A stretch of DNA of 64,000 nucleotides from Pterobdella sp. o SKG-2022 (lineage: Eukaryota > Annelida > Clitellata > Hirudinida > Piscicolidae), in contig OZ038321.1 in NCBI GenBank assembly GCA_964035795.1, forward strand, positions 5,756,996-5,820,995, in the 5' to 3' direction. Shown one piece after another: positions 42,998 to 53,389 of this stretch. Each line of letters opens with the position of its first letter. The stretch's first letter is position 1. A program made the position numbers and the translations under genes. A model generated the notes under the pieces. That model saw only the letters and a list, made by a program, of their open reading frames with translations, made no database searches and had not been told where the DNA came from.

Positions 42998-43033
42998 TTT
43001 TTATTATTAATATTATTATTATTATTCTTCTTC

Positions 43034-43069
<36 letters not shown>

Positions 43070-43105
43070 GTAGTAGTAGTAAAGTAGTATTAGTAGTAGT
43101 AGTAA
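42998..43105. repeat. (TTA)n/(TTC)n/(TAG)n microsatellite
   Basis: TTA repeats with a short TTC run pass into TAG repeats. They border the inverted RLE segment. Confidence 0.9.
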
Positions 43106-44395
43106 TGTCAGTAGGATTATTGCTATTTAAGCTATTTAGTATTCTTCCTAAAAAGTGTATATGAGTGCAAACAGTTTTTCTCAATGAAAAGTCCATACAG
43201 GAACAGTTAAACATGTGCTCGCAAAAAGCACAGTCTTTACGTTTCAAATAACAATTGGTGAAACTACATTCATTTAATAATTTTTCTGTTATAAACTTTC
43301 ATTATCACTAAATAATTCAAGCTGCCTTTCTTCTATGATGTTTTATTGAGCGTGTGTAAATTTACTGATTCTCTAAGCTTTTTCAATATTTCACGTTGAT
43401 TTGCAGTTCTTACACCGCTACTAATTTTGTTGTCCGTTTCTTCAACTTCAAAATTAGGTCAACACAAATATAAAAAGGTATTCCAAAATATTTCATAATG
43501 TACATACCCCAACCTGAAGATTATTATTAACGTTCACTTTAAGATTTTACAAAACAATAAAAATTCTGAAAAGAAAAATAAAAACTAGCCTTTCATTTTA
43601 AATTATAGTATTTGATCTAGATATAAAAAAAGACCGTTTTGGCTAAACAAAGAAAATATTGCAAGCTTTTTTGCTCGCCGCAAAGTTCAATACGTAAGCT
43701 ATATTACCGTAAGGATAACACTCCTGGATGAGCTATGTTACAATAAATCGTCGTTCTGAACGTTCAATCTTAACTCAATTTTATTATTAAACAAAATTTT
43801 TCATTTGAATATTATTTAATGATTAATATTATTTGAATAAATGAATTTTTTTATTTAATCTGTGAATTTTTGTCAACCAATCAAATATGTTTTTGTGAGG
43901 TTGTGGCTTGTGTGTTTCAATAGACTGAGCATTTTGAACTACAAGATAATGAACACTTAATGGTTGGTTGAATTCACCTTTTCATGAAACTAGGTTTCAT
44001 TTTTAAAAAACTTGAATAAAAAATATAATTCTATTTTCGTCAATATCCACATTTTACAAAAATTATAAATGACTCAAGGAGACTCAGATCTGGACTGAAA
44101 CAACATATATGGTATGGAAGCCGACAAAACATGCGCCAATCAGGAAGCAATGACACTATGACGATGATGAAACCCAAATTAGGAATAGTTTTTTCTTGAA
44201 TACAATTTTGTCATAAAATATTTTGGATACCCTTATAAATGGTTTTGATGATTAGAATTCTTGTTCGAATTTTGGCTAAAAACAGAGGTTTTGCATAAAG
44301 AAAAAAACATGGTTTCATGAGTATTATTAAGTTTCAAATAACAAAATTCAGTGGTGTTATAAATTGTATGAAACTAAGGATTGCCTGGTTGACCG
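43106..44395. other. AT-rich sequence, nothing recognised
   Basis: No coding motif or repeat was found. It is probably 3' flank of the minus-strand membrane-protein model. Confidence 0.4.
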
Positions 44396-44837
44396 TTAAG
44401 CTGTCTTGAATTGTTGGTTTCGGTAGTAACTGGAAATTATGAGTCATGAGCAAATTGAATGAAAATGCATATAATACATTATAACCACGAGAGCAACGAT
44501 AATGCCACTCAAAACAGCAACACATGTGACTCGGGCTGTAAGCGTGTCTGCTGAAAGTTTTTTGGTGTTATGTAAAATGTAAATAAAAAAAAAAAATTTT
44601 CTGCCTTAATTGATTAGCCTAATAAATTAAAAAAGTGATCAATGATGTTTTTAAATGAACATATGGACGAATAAATGAGTATACAAAGTAATGATCCCAA
44701 ACCTAATTCTTCGTCGTACCCTCCGTAGCTTAGATCTTCATAAAGAGGAGTTCGATTATTGAAAACTGTAGTCAAAAGTCGATCCAAATCTGTTGTTTTT
44801 TGATAATTATTAGGTTTTTCAACATTCAAACCCTTGT
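44396..44837 (-). CDS. Putative stalk, transmembrane and tail exons of a type I membrane protein
   Basis: Three phase-compatible minus-strand exons. Exon 44703-44837 reads KGLNVEKPNNYQKTTDLDRL, then FNNRTPLYEDLSYGGYDEEL (phase 1 in and out). Exon 44478-44550 reads DTLTARVTC, then VAVLSGIIVALVVI, a clear hydrophobic helix (phase 1 in, 2 out). Exon 44396-44429 reads YYRNQQFKTA and a stop. The acceptors are CACAGAG, ACTTTCAG and TTTCCAG; the donors are GTTTGG and GTATTA (weak). The phases fit the two-exon secreted domain at 50080-50904 on the same strand, so I propose they are its C-terminal exons. Alternatively this is a separate, partly seen gene. The family is not recognised. Confidence 0.4.
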
Positions 44838-44895
44838 CTCTGTGTTTTTAATATTTTTTTTCAATTACTTTTTTAAAAATAGCTTGCATAATCAG

Positions 44896-44966
44896 CGCCC
44901 TATTACAATACAATACAATTACGGATAAGATTAAAGTGGCATTAACTTCAAGATTTTCTAGGCCAC
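44896..44966 (+). repeat. Dispersed repeat shared with the 14330-14450 SINE tail
   Basis: CGCCCTATTACAATAC and AGTGGCATTAACTTCAAGA, then TTTCTAG, recur with small differences after the SINE at 14.3 kb. It is too short to classify alone. Confidence 0.5.
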
Positions 44967-45059
44967 ATAATTATTATACAACACAAAAAAATAAATGAAT
45001 ATTAATCAAAATAATTAAAAAAACAAAATAACAAATAAATGAAGAAGTAAAATAAAATA

Positions 45060-45600
45060 AAAAAAGAAAAGAAATTTTTTGACAGAATAACATATGAATG
45101 TTATGATCCAAAAAACAGATAAGATTTGAGATTTCTTTCAAAAGAATGTGTGGAAACAGAAAACTTGAGTTATTCAGAAAGGTTATTTCTCAGGGTAGGA
45201 CCGGTTACGTGAAAAATTTTCCTTTCTGTGGTTTTGAGCTTATACTTACCTTGAACAACTTTCAATGAATTAGCAGATCTCAGTTTCTGTTTACCCAGAA
45301 TGTTTGATAACATCTCAAAATCTCTTGAAAGATAAGCTTGACAAACAAACACTTAAACATCATCAGCAGAACCTTATAGTCAATCCTCTCATCAATTTTA
45401 AGCCAGTGCAGATCTCTCAAAATAGGGCTTATAATATCATATTTTCTGGTGCCTGTTATGAGCCTGGGTGTTGTGTTGATTAAAGATGGGAGTCTGTTTT
45501 TCTTATATTTAGCGAGCTTTGCAAGGATAATGTTCTCATAGTCTATCCGGCTTAATACCAGTGCTGATGCCAGTGTTTTCAAAGACTCATATTTCAACCC
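45060..45600 (-). mobile_element. CR1/L2-like LINE, fourth family, C-terminal fragment
   Basis: The minus strand reads SALVLSRIDYENIILAKLAK, then ARLITG-type PRLITGTRKYD, ISPILRDLHWLKIDERIDYK, then a second frame with QKLRSANSLKVVQGKYKLKT. These are the usual C-terminal motifs of CR1/L2 reverse transcriptases (SRLDYCN, HWLPI..RI.YK, LRS). One frameshift lies at about 45340. AT-rich sequence follows to its left. Confidence 0.75.
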
Positions 45601-45829
45601 TAGTACTCAGTCAATAAATTATAGCCGAAGAAAACACTGCATAGCAGATGCTAAATGTCTGTTAAACAGGTTTATACGTCTGTATAAGCAAAAACATAGA
45701 TATATATATTCAGGCCAATTATTTGGTGAGAATTTTAAAACAAGACTTTTCCATCAAAAAACGGTTTTCGATTTTTAGACTTCTGAAAATATTAACGTTT
45801 TATTAGTATATAACTGTTGAAAATAATAT

Positions 45830-47030
45830 ATACTCGTCTTCAAGTATTACCATTGCTTTTGGCTCAAAAGCGGCTTTTTGAACCCGCAGGTGACTTGCAC
45901 ACATTCCCACAATTGCCATGAAAATGAAAAAAACCGGGATCAATAATATAGATTTTTTCATGTCTTTTCATTCTACACTTTTGCAGACTTTGTCACAAAT
46001 GCTACAAATATTGCTAAATGACATAGGGCAAATAAAATTTTAAAGTGTAGGGTGCACTAAACTGTCCTTTTCATTCTTGGCCGTAAAAACACAACATCGA
46101 TGAAACCTTGAATGGCTCAATAAACCCGCCTTGCTCAAACATGGTCTTTCAGATTGACGGCAGGTTAGTTCTGTGTTTTGATTTTGACGAGAGAAGGTGT
46201 AGATTTCATTTTTTTAATTGAATTTTTTGTTCCCTTGAGACCTTCGTTTCTTATAGACAAAGTATATCCATGTTGTATTTGGTGAATACTTTGACTAGGC
46301 ACTCTTTATTCGATTGACTGGATAGACCACGAACATTTAGAGATCCACTCGAAAGCTGGTTGCTATTTCAGATTTTATTTAGGCAGTTTAACATGCTGCA
46401 ATTACATTTTAGGCATCAGACCTACTACAGGCGCACGAGTAAAAAAAAGATTGAATAAATTCGATTCTTTTTTCGTGAAACCTGAATATATATATAGTTT
46501 TGTGTCATACTCAGTAATGTTTCTTTTCCAGAAGTTACGTTTAAGCTTGGCGTGTTCCCGTCTGCTTTCCTAAAAATGCTTTAAAAATTACTTATCTACA
46601 ATTTGCTTTGTTTTGCGCTTGTATCTCCCATGATTCGGAGTTTATGCCGCATTTTTAATGGCTTGTTTTAAGCAATCTTTGAATCTTTTTTTGGGTTTGT
46701 GAGCTAGTCTTTCACCATCAGCGATTTGCCTATAAGATATTTGCTTTGAAACCCGTTTGTTCGGCAATCTTACTAAGCGGCCGCTCTGTCTGAGTTCTTG
46801 CTTAAAATTTATGACTTCGATGCTACAGATATTTGTCATTTCAAGTATTTCAGTGTCGCTGATGTGCATCTGTCAAATTATGCCCAGAATCTTACGCAGA
46901 CACTGTTGGTGAAAGCGCTCTAGTTGTTTCAGCTGCCTGCTATATGTGGTCCAAGTTTCACTAGTATAAAGAAGGACAGTTAGAATACACGCATTATACA
47001 CTTCAACCTTCGTTATTTTAGAAATACCAT
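45830..47030 (-). mobile_element. RTE-like LINE with zinc finger, 3' part
   Basis: The minus strand reads GISKITKVEVYNACILTVLL, then YTSETWTTYSRQLKQLERFH and QQCLRKILG (46873-47073). Next are IEVINFKQELRQSGRLVRLP and KPKKRFKDCLKQAI (46642-46869), and a remnant of the zinc-finger region at 45840-45920. It matches the copy at 11080-12050 in order and sequence. At about 47030 it is interrupted by a plus-strand CR1-like element. A block at 46190-46300 also recurs at about 26095-26215. Confidence 0.8.
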
Positions 47031-48190
47031 GACGACTCCAAAAGCGTACCACAAAGATCTGTACCTGGCCCACTTCTTTTCACTTCCTACATTTTTTCTT
47101 TTGTTAGTCTCATTGCAAACTCAAACCTACTATATCATCAATACGCTCGGGCTAAAATTAATATATAAAATGAATCTCAGTAAACAAACCCCACCTTCAA
47201 TAACTGAATGCATGAGACTCTTAAAGCAATGGTTTTGCTTGAATCATATGCAACTTAACACAAGTAAAACTGTAATCACAAAATTCGGCACACTTGAACA
47301 ACTCAAAGCTGCCGAAAATTTGAATAGTATCAACAACATCCCCTTCAATAGTTCTTTAAAAACTCTTGGAGTACTTCTTGATTCTAAGCTCACCTTCAAA
47401 AATCACATCACCAACCTTATAAAAACTTGCAATTACCATCTACACTCCATTTCTCAAATCCGTGCTTTTCTTAATGATGAAATAGCCAGCAGCCTGATTC
47501 GATGCTTAGTACGTAGTTACATGGATTACTGCAACTCTGTTCTCTACGGGATAGCAAACCTTCAGCTCAAAAGACTGCAACGCGTAGTGAACAAAGGAGC
47601 CAGAATAACATTCAACTGCAATGTCAAAAACCCCCATCTAGTTAGCTCTTCCAAGAATAATCTCTAACGTCTCCCTTGGTTTCCAGTAGAACAACGCATA
47701 ATATTTGAAATCGCTTTACTAACTTGCAAAACTCTTAAACTATCTTCACCATTTTATCTTTCTTTTGTTTTAAAAACTATAAATCAACAAAGAACGCTGC
47801 GCTCTTCTGGAGCCCTTCTATCAAATAAACCCAAAAACAAGATTACCGCCGTGCCTTTCGACATTCATCATCCAAGATCTTGAACTCACTGCCACAATAT
47901 TTAAAAAACTGCAATAATCTCACTGTTTTTAAAAAACTTTTGAAAACTCATTTATTTAAGACTGTCTTCGAATTTTTACAATAGTTAACCGCTTCATTTT
48001 TTCTACTTCAATACTCTCATAAAAAATCTACCTAATCTTTTTTATACAATTATAATTTTATTTTATAATTTATTTCCAACATCTACGCTCATTTTAGTCA
48101 TTACCATTATTTTTAATCTCGTAATGTGTCGAACAGGGGCGCCTCAGTTGATTGTCTTGGCGCTTTACAAATTGACTTACATTTCATTCA
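47030..48190 (+). mobile_element. CR1/L2-like LINE, fifth family, RT C-terminal half
   Basis: The plus strand reads VPQRSVPGPLLFTSYIFSFV, then LLYHQYARA where YADD is expected, so the catalytic Asp pair is lost. In the next frame it reads WFCLNHMQLNTSKTVITKFG, LKTLGVLLDSKLTFKNHI and DYCNSVLYGI (47160-47667). The C-terminus continues with breaks to LKKLLKTHLF and a stop near 47980. The 3' end has a small GCGCC/GGCGC stem (48139-48163). The element is inserted in the RTE-like copy to its left. Confidence 0.8.
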
Positions 48191-49360
48191 TATATATATA
48201 CATATAATTTTAAGTTTTTGGTGTGTGAATTATCAAAGATTATTCCAGAAACTTTAAAAAACATGACCTGAAATTCATTTTGTTTCACTGAAGATTCCAG
48301 ATTACAAAATCCTAATTTTGAATGCCTTTCTACTTGGTGCTGGTAACCTATGAAAGACTAAGGTCACTAACAAATGCTGTTTAAACATTGCTAGATCGGT
48401 ATTTTCAAGTTCCATCACGGTTTTTCCATCTTCTTTATGTCATATTTCACGTTTCTCGCCAGCTGCCTTTCTGTTTTTTACCTCGAAGGTTCTAAATGAG
48501 TATTTGTTTAGCAATTATGTTGGTGGTTTTCTTGAGCGTTTGACTTACCCTCCTCTATTTCTATTGAAAAATCGATTTTTGCATAGGCTTTTGCTTTGTA
48601 TAGTGCATTAAGGTTTTTTAAATTGTTTTGGGCGCCAAAATCACTGGCTGATAAATTAGAGCATAGATGGAGGTTTGAGCTGCAACTGATGTTTTATTTT
48701 TGTGGTTGCGCGTTGCAGACCAAATTGGCTTCAATAATATTTTCAAAACCATGGTGAATCAATAGATTTACTCGAAAAAATCTTATTTGTTTGAACTTGC
48801 ATCTGTTGTTGGGTGAAAATAAAGTGTCAATCCACCAGAAAAGTTCAAATCGTCTAGCTGAGCCCGAAGGTGTCCACTGTAATATTTTTGTTGTTGTAGA
48901 GGCTTCTACGATCCAATCTATAACCAGCAAAAATACGGATGCTGAAAGTAGAAATTTTTATCGTAAGTCCGTTTTTACGTTGAAAGCTTCTGTTGTTTGG
49001 CATCAATAGATAACGCTGCAAGACAGTTTCACATAGAAATTTTGTTTGGTGTTTGTTATTTTTTTGGATTTCATAATGCTTTACAGCTTTCAAGAATCTG
49101 TCTGTCTATAAAGCCAAACATTTTCTGATAACCAATGAAGTTATAAACAGCGGAAAGTTCCATTTTATAGACTGCTTCATTAAAATGCGGAATGAGACTG
49201 CTCTGTGCGAGTTCCATTTTTTCAAAAATTTTGGTCATGACGTTGGGAGTCAAGGGCTTTTTTTTTAATCTTTTCAACATAATTCTGCTGAAAACATTTT
49301 GAAGTGTAGAGCAAAATTTTTTTTATTTTTTAAAACTTCTACTCCTTCTTCAAGGATCTA
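48191..49360 (-). other. Unassigned region with coding-like minus-strand fragments
   Basis: Between 48700 and 49280 the minus strand has short open stretches such as KIFEKMELAQSSLIPHFNEA and YKMELSAVYNFIGYQKMFGF, with stops between. This may be a very old transposon or pseudogene. I cannot name a family. Confidence 0.3.
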
Positions 49361-49543
49361 CTGTAAATAATGTAATGCGGTATTTATAAAGCGCTTTTTC
49401 TTATAGATCAAAGTGCTTGCTACAAATTTAATGTAGCGAAAACACACTGTGGAACAGATGCTAATTTTTGGCCCACGCGGAATCGAACCCGGTTACTAAT
49501 AGATAATTAGTCTAATGCTCAAACATTGAGCTATAGGGGCCGA
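49361..49543 (-). mobile_element. tRNA-derived SINE, full-length copy
   Basis: On the minus strand the 5' end is tRNA-like: GGCCCCTATAGCTCAATG, then TTTGAGC (box A region), and GGGTTCGATTCCGCG (box B GGTTCGATTCC is a perfect match). A body with CCACAGTGTGTTTTCGCTAC and TTTGTAGCAAGCACTTTGAT follows, ending GCGCTTTATAAATACCGC. The same body occurs at 14241-14372. No anticodon-stem folding into a real tRNA is evident, and the body continues well past the tRNA length, so it is a SINE. Confidence 0.78.
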
Positions 49544-50079
49544 CAAATAGAAATGAATTGCTGTGTATCGCATTCAATATTTTGTAAACTCATTTAAAAA
49601 CAAATTTCTCCGGTAAAAATCACTTTTTTAGCAAAATCTTCCAGATTGGAAAAATGATGCACAAAAAACTCCTGAAACATGCTTATAAGGACGTTTTAGC
49701 GACACACCATATTAGCCATTCATAGTGACCAATAAAATGTTTCATTTTAATGGGGTACGTTTGTATTAAAAGTTAATTAGAATTAATTTTAGTTAGAAAA
49801 AGGAAAATTTTAGAAAAAACTATATTTGTTTTTTTACGTGATAAAAACAACCTTTGTATTTTCAACTTTAATTTATTTATTGAATTATTTACGTTCAAAT
49901 TAATCGTTTCTTTTCTCGGCATTAAAAATCCAGAAAACTTCATTTAACGACGAATTCTAGAAGTCTGAACAGTACAAAGCTTCACAAAAAGTATATTCTC
50001 ACATTTATCTAATAGTTCGTATAAGATTATGCATATAGCTATGAAAATGATGCTATAATGAACTTTAAAACAAATAAAC

Positions 50080-50904
50080 CTTTCAACTTCGCTTCACACA
50101 ATGTCATCTGAAGAGTAGTATCGTTTTGGCACTTAATTGTAACGTTTTTGACATTTTTATTTAGAGGACACTCATATTTTTGAGAGATCCTTTTACAGTG
50201 ATCAGCGCCCGTAACATTGAATTCGATGTCAGCACCCCTGCATTCCCCAAACAATACCAAATGACGTTTGTAGGTATTTAAAAGCAAATTCAAAAAAACT
50301 GGTTTTTCTGCTTTAGTTTGCATGCATGTCGTTAAATTTCCATCTTTGATAAGACTTGACGTCCCCATTTGAAGCTCGCCTTGGAATTGAATGTCAAAAT
50401 CATTTTTTTCTTTCCCTGCGCAGAAAATGAACAATTTTAAAAATATACGAAAAATAATACGAACTTACAATCATCAAGAAAGTTATATTCCACCAGTTCA
50501 CTTTGTGGTGTTATAAGACAAAGTTTCATGAAACCCTCATGCTCACATAGTACATCCCATTCTTCGAATGGCTTTATAGTAGAGCATTCATAAGAGCTGC
50601 TTTTATCCACACAAGCAATCTCTATTATTTCCACTTCAGTATCGGACATACTGTATAATCTCGTTTTGAACTTTCTTTCAGGACAATCTCCATGAATTAT
50701 TATTTTATATAGATATCTTGTTCTTAATGCTTGAAAACGAAAATAAACTCCTTTTTTGTAATATGTGGAGATACAATGATTCTCATCATCTTTTAGCATG
50801 CTACGATAGTCATTAAGACGTGCTGTGAAAAATTGAGTTGATTTAGTTGAATATAAAAACAAAATGAGAAATAAGTTGGAAATAAAAGAAAGAATAAAAT
50901 TCAT
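50080..50904 (-). CDS. Secretory protein with two Cys-rich repeat domains (possible receptor ectodomain)
   Basis: Exon 50469-50904 starts with ATG and a signal peptide (MNFILSFISNLFLILFLYS) and ends in phase 1 at a GTAAGT donor. Exon 50080-50415 follows a CTGCGCAG acceptor. If the GTTTAT donor at 50079 is not used, the frame continues to a stop at 50039. The product has two similar domains of about 100 residues. Domain 1 contains NHC, HGDCPERKF, ACVDKSSSYEC, LCEHEG and LCLITPQ. Domain 2 contains GNLTTCMQTK, GECRGADIEF, DHCKRISQKYEC, TIKC and MTLCEAKLKG. The Cys spacing and the LCE ending recall fucolectin/F5-8C-type or related galactose-binding folds, but I cannot place the family. Phase fits the TM exons at 44.4-44.8 kb. 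Confidence 0.68.
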
Positions 50905-50984
50905 TTTGTGACGTGATGTTTACTACCTAAACAGAAACATTAGAACAAATAATTAATCTTTTAGAGACATTTTAATGTAAATAA

Positions 50985-51205
50985 TATTCAACAATTTTTT
51001 ACGTCGATTTATAGATTTTATTTAATTTCAGTACATTAATTGAGCAAAAAAAATAATCAGCTGTAATTTCCGATAAGTTTAGCCTATCATAAAACATTAG
51101 CGAAAAATTTTAGCTACTAAATAAATTTTATCTCTCATGTTTTAGGCTAAGGCTAAGTATATGTACTGAAATTCTTTAATAAATCGACGTGAAAAATTGT
51201 TGAAC
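50985..51205. repeat. Imperfect long inverted repeat (MITE-like hairpin)
   Basis: The left arm (about 50985-51045: CAACAATTTTTTACGTCGAT, then a TTTCAGTACAT block) is complementary to the right arm (about 51163-51205: TGTACTGAAA, then AATCGACGTGAAAAATTGTTG, given here without its first T). They are separated by about 120 bp that include small internal inverted repeats (TTAGCCTA/TAGGCTAA). Total about 220 bp, just 5' of the secretory gene (80 bp upstream of its ATG). Confidence 0.6.
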
Positions 51206-52855
51206 AAATAATTACTGATTTTTCAGACTCCAAAATTATGTACTTTTCATGCACATTTCTTGCTTATAGAACTTACATTTGCAGTAAGTACAACTTTGCG
51301 GTCAAAGAAATTTTTTCTATTTGAAACTATAGAAAAATGAGGAAAATATATATTTTCGGAGTATTGGATTATAATGGGGTAGGCTATGCGGAAGCTTAGT
51401 GTTAAAGAATGGTTGGTGCGTATAGTTGAGGTTATGTATGGGGATGTAAGGATCATGGTTGAGATTGGTGATGGCTTCAGCAAGAAATTGAGCGTAATTG
51501 TAGGCGTGTGTCAAGGTTCCTTTTTTATCCATGTAATTGAAGCTATATCTTGAAAATTTCGCATTGATTTTTTTTTGTGATTTACTTCCTGCTAATGGTT
51601 TGGACATTATCTCAAAGACATAAAAATATTTGGTTTTGAGTGAGTAAAATGAAAAAACGATTTGAAACTAAAAAGCTTTGGGTTTACATAAAAAAACTAG
51701 TCATCATCTTGACGTGCTCGAAAAGCCTAGCAACTTTCCAAGTGATGTATATTTCAGTGATGTAGGTTGCAATTTAATTTTCTGCGAGAGTTGTATAAGT
51801 TAGTTGCACAAAAAGTGTTGTGGGAAAAATAGCGGTTAAAAAAAACATCCATTACTTAGCTATAGTCGGTACAACACAAACAGTGGATAGTAAAAAACTA
51901 GATTGGAAATGATAAACTTGAAATTTCAAAAAAAACATACAAAAAGTATTTATTAAAGAAACTATTTGTAAGACGAACTTACATTCTCAAGCCTTATGAA
52001 AAGTTTTGTACAAATTTTTGTTTGTTTTTTATACAATTGTGTTAGGTTATTCTACTTCATAAAACTTAAAATTGTTACTAACATTTGTATTCTTGGTGAC
52101 TTGCATTTTGTCTGGGAAGGTTGCGAACTATCTCTATGCATCAAATGCAAATCTGCTTGAAGAAGTTCCATCAACTTCTTCCACTTTCCACCAATCCTTA
52201 TCTACTTTTCACAACTAGAAGCAAAATTTACAAGATGCACATAAGGTTGGTAATGCTGTACTCATCAAAAACGACAAGCCAAACAGCATCTCGGAATTGA
52301 TGGATGCACAACGAACTTGCTAAAATTTGATGGGTGGACAAAACCAAGATTGAAAAAACAATAAGTGCAAAAGATTTTTAAACAAAACTTTGCATCCAGA
52401 ACAGAAATAGCACTTTGTTTCAAAGTTTGAGATGTTTTGGTCATGTGGTGCGTAGCTGAGGTCGGATTTCAAAAGTCAGAGAAGCAAAGTAACTGGTGAT
52501 AAGAATTCTGGTAGGCCAAAAATGATTGACAAAAATTTACCCACACGATAGTCTTACTTGAAAGAAGATAATCAATTTAAAAAGTTATACCCTCTGGACA
52601 ATGGGCTATCAACAAAATAGCATTGTTAGTGATAGAAGAGCCATCAAATCGCATATATTTGTTTCACGGAAGAGCTATAAAAAAGCTTAGAAAAAATTTT
52701 ATTTTATTTCAATCTTCTAACATAAAATGATTTCAGATTTTAAATAGTTCTTACATGTTGGAAATAAACTATCAGAAATACAACTAGAAGTAAATAAATT
52801 TAAACAATTTTATAGAAAATTAAAACTAATATGAAATGCAAAACAGTTTATGCAT
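51206..52855. other. Intergenic AT-rich sequence with faint LINE remnants
   Basis: At 52420-52580 the plus strand reads CFGHVVR and later VRILVGQK-like pieces, resembling the RW.GHV.R segment at the end of RTE-like LINEs. A short minus-strand open frame (51317-51607) with DKKGTLTHAYNYAQFLAEAI is not recognised. Confidence 0.35.
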
Positions 52856-53389
52856 TCAAAATATCTTGACATAATCCCATGTAAGATCGACAACCAGTAT
52901 ATTGGCATTATGACTGGCCAAAAGAATGCATCCTTTTTCCAAAGAGACGTTGACAAATGCACACAAGGAGTTAGATAAACAAGCAAAGATACATTCTTGT
53001 GGGTACCTTGTTTGTTCAATTCGAGCCAACTCTAAGCCGGTCATCAAGTATCCCTTTGCCCTGTACCATCTGTTTCTCGCTTCATACAATAAGTCAAAAA
53101 TAACATAGAAGTCATATGATTAGATTTTATATTTTATTCGAATACTAACGAGTGATGTCAGCGAAAGCTTCAACTTCACAAAAACACAGAGAACCAGTAC
53201 CAGTTGCTGGTTGCTGAATTATGAGATGGTTAGCCATTCGCAAAGGACGGGAACAATCGACAGACCATATTTCTGAAGGATTTACTTTAAAAGGATGCTG
53301 GTAGCAAACGTGATACGTTCCAAGTATCACGGGTCCAGATTCATAGCCATGATCTGAAAGACCCACTATGAAATAATCCATTCTTTCCG
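52856..53389 (-). CDS. Fucolectin-like plus PAN/apple domain protein, 3' exons
   Basis: Exon 53150-53389 (TTTCTGCAG acceptor, phase 1; GTTAGT donor) reads ERMDYFIVGLSDHGY, YHVCYQHPFKVNPSEIWSVD, CSRPLRMANHLIIQQPA and LCFCEVEAFA. This is the C-terminal half of a fucolectin/tachylectin-4/pentraxin-type F5/8C-like domain (V.C..PL.G.Y..IQ, LCEVEV). Exon 52856-53079 joins in phase and reads RNRWYRAKGYLMTGLELARI, then CIFACLSNSLCAFVNVS and KGCILLA, ending TWDYVKIF and a stop. This matches a PAN/apple domain (C...C.....C..F.....C). The product is probably a secreted carbohydrate-binding protein, as found in invertebrate immunity or mucus. Upstream exons (signal peptide and first half of the lectin domain) were not found; a LINE fills 54.2-57.4 kb. 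Confidence 0.7.

Noticed and set aside
42954..43247. Minus-strand Ile/Arg-rich ORF
   Set aside because: It is driven by the TTA/TAG microsatellite and only partly overlaps the inverted RLE segment.
47880..48190. Host gene at the 47-48 kb plus strand
   Set aside because: The frame shows CR1/L2 C-terminal motifs (DYCNSVLYGI, LKKLLKTHLF), so it is a retrotransposon.
49470..49543. Genuine tRNA gene
   Set aside because: The tRNA-like head continues into a SINE body found elsewhere, and a proper cloverleaf with closing acceptor stem is not evident.
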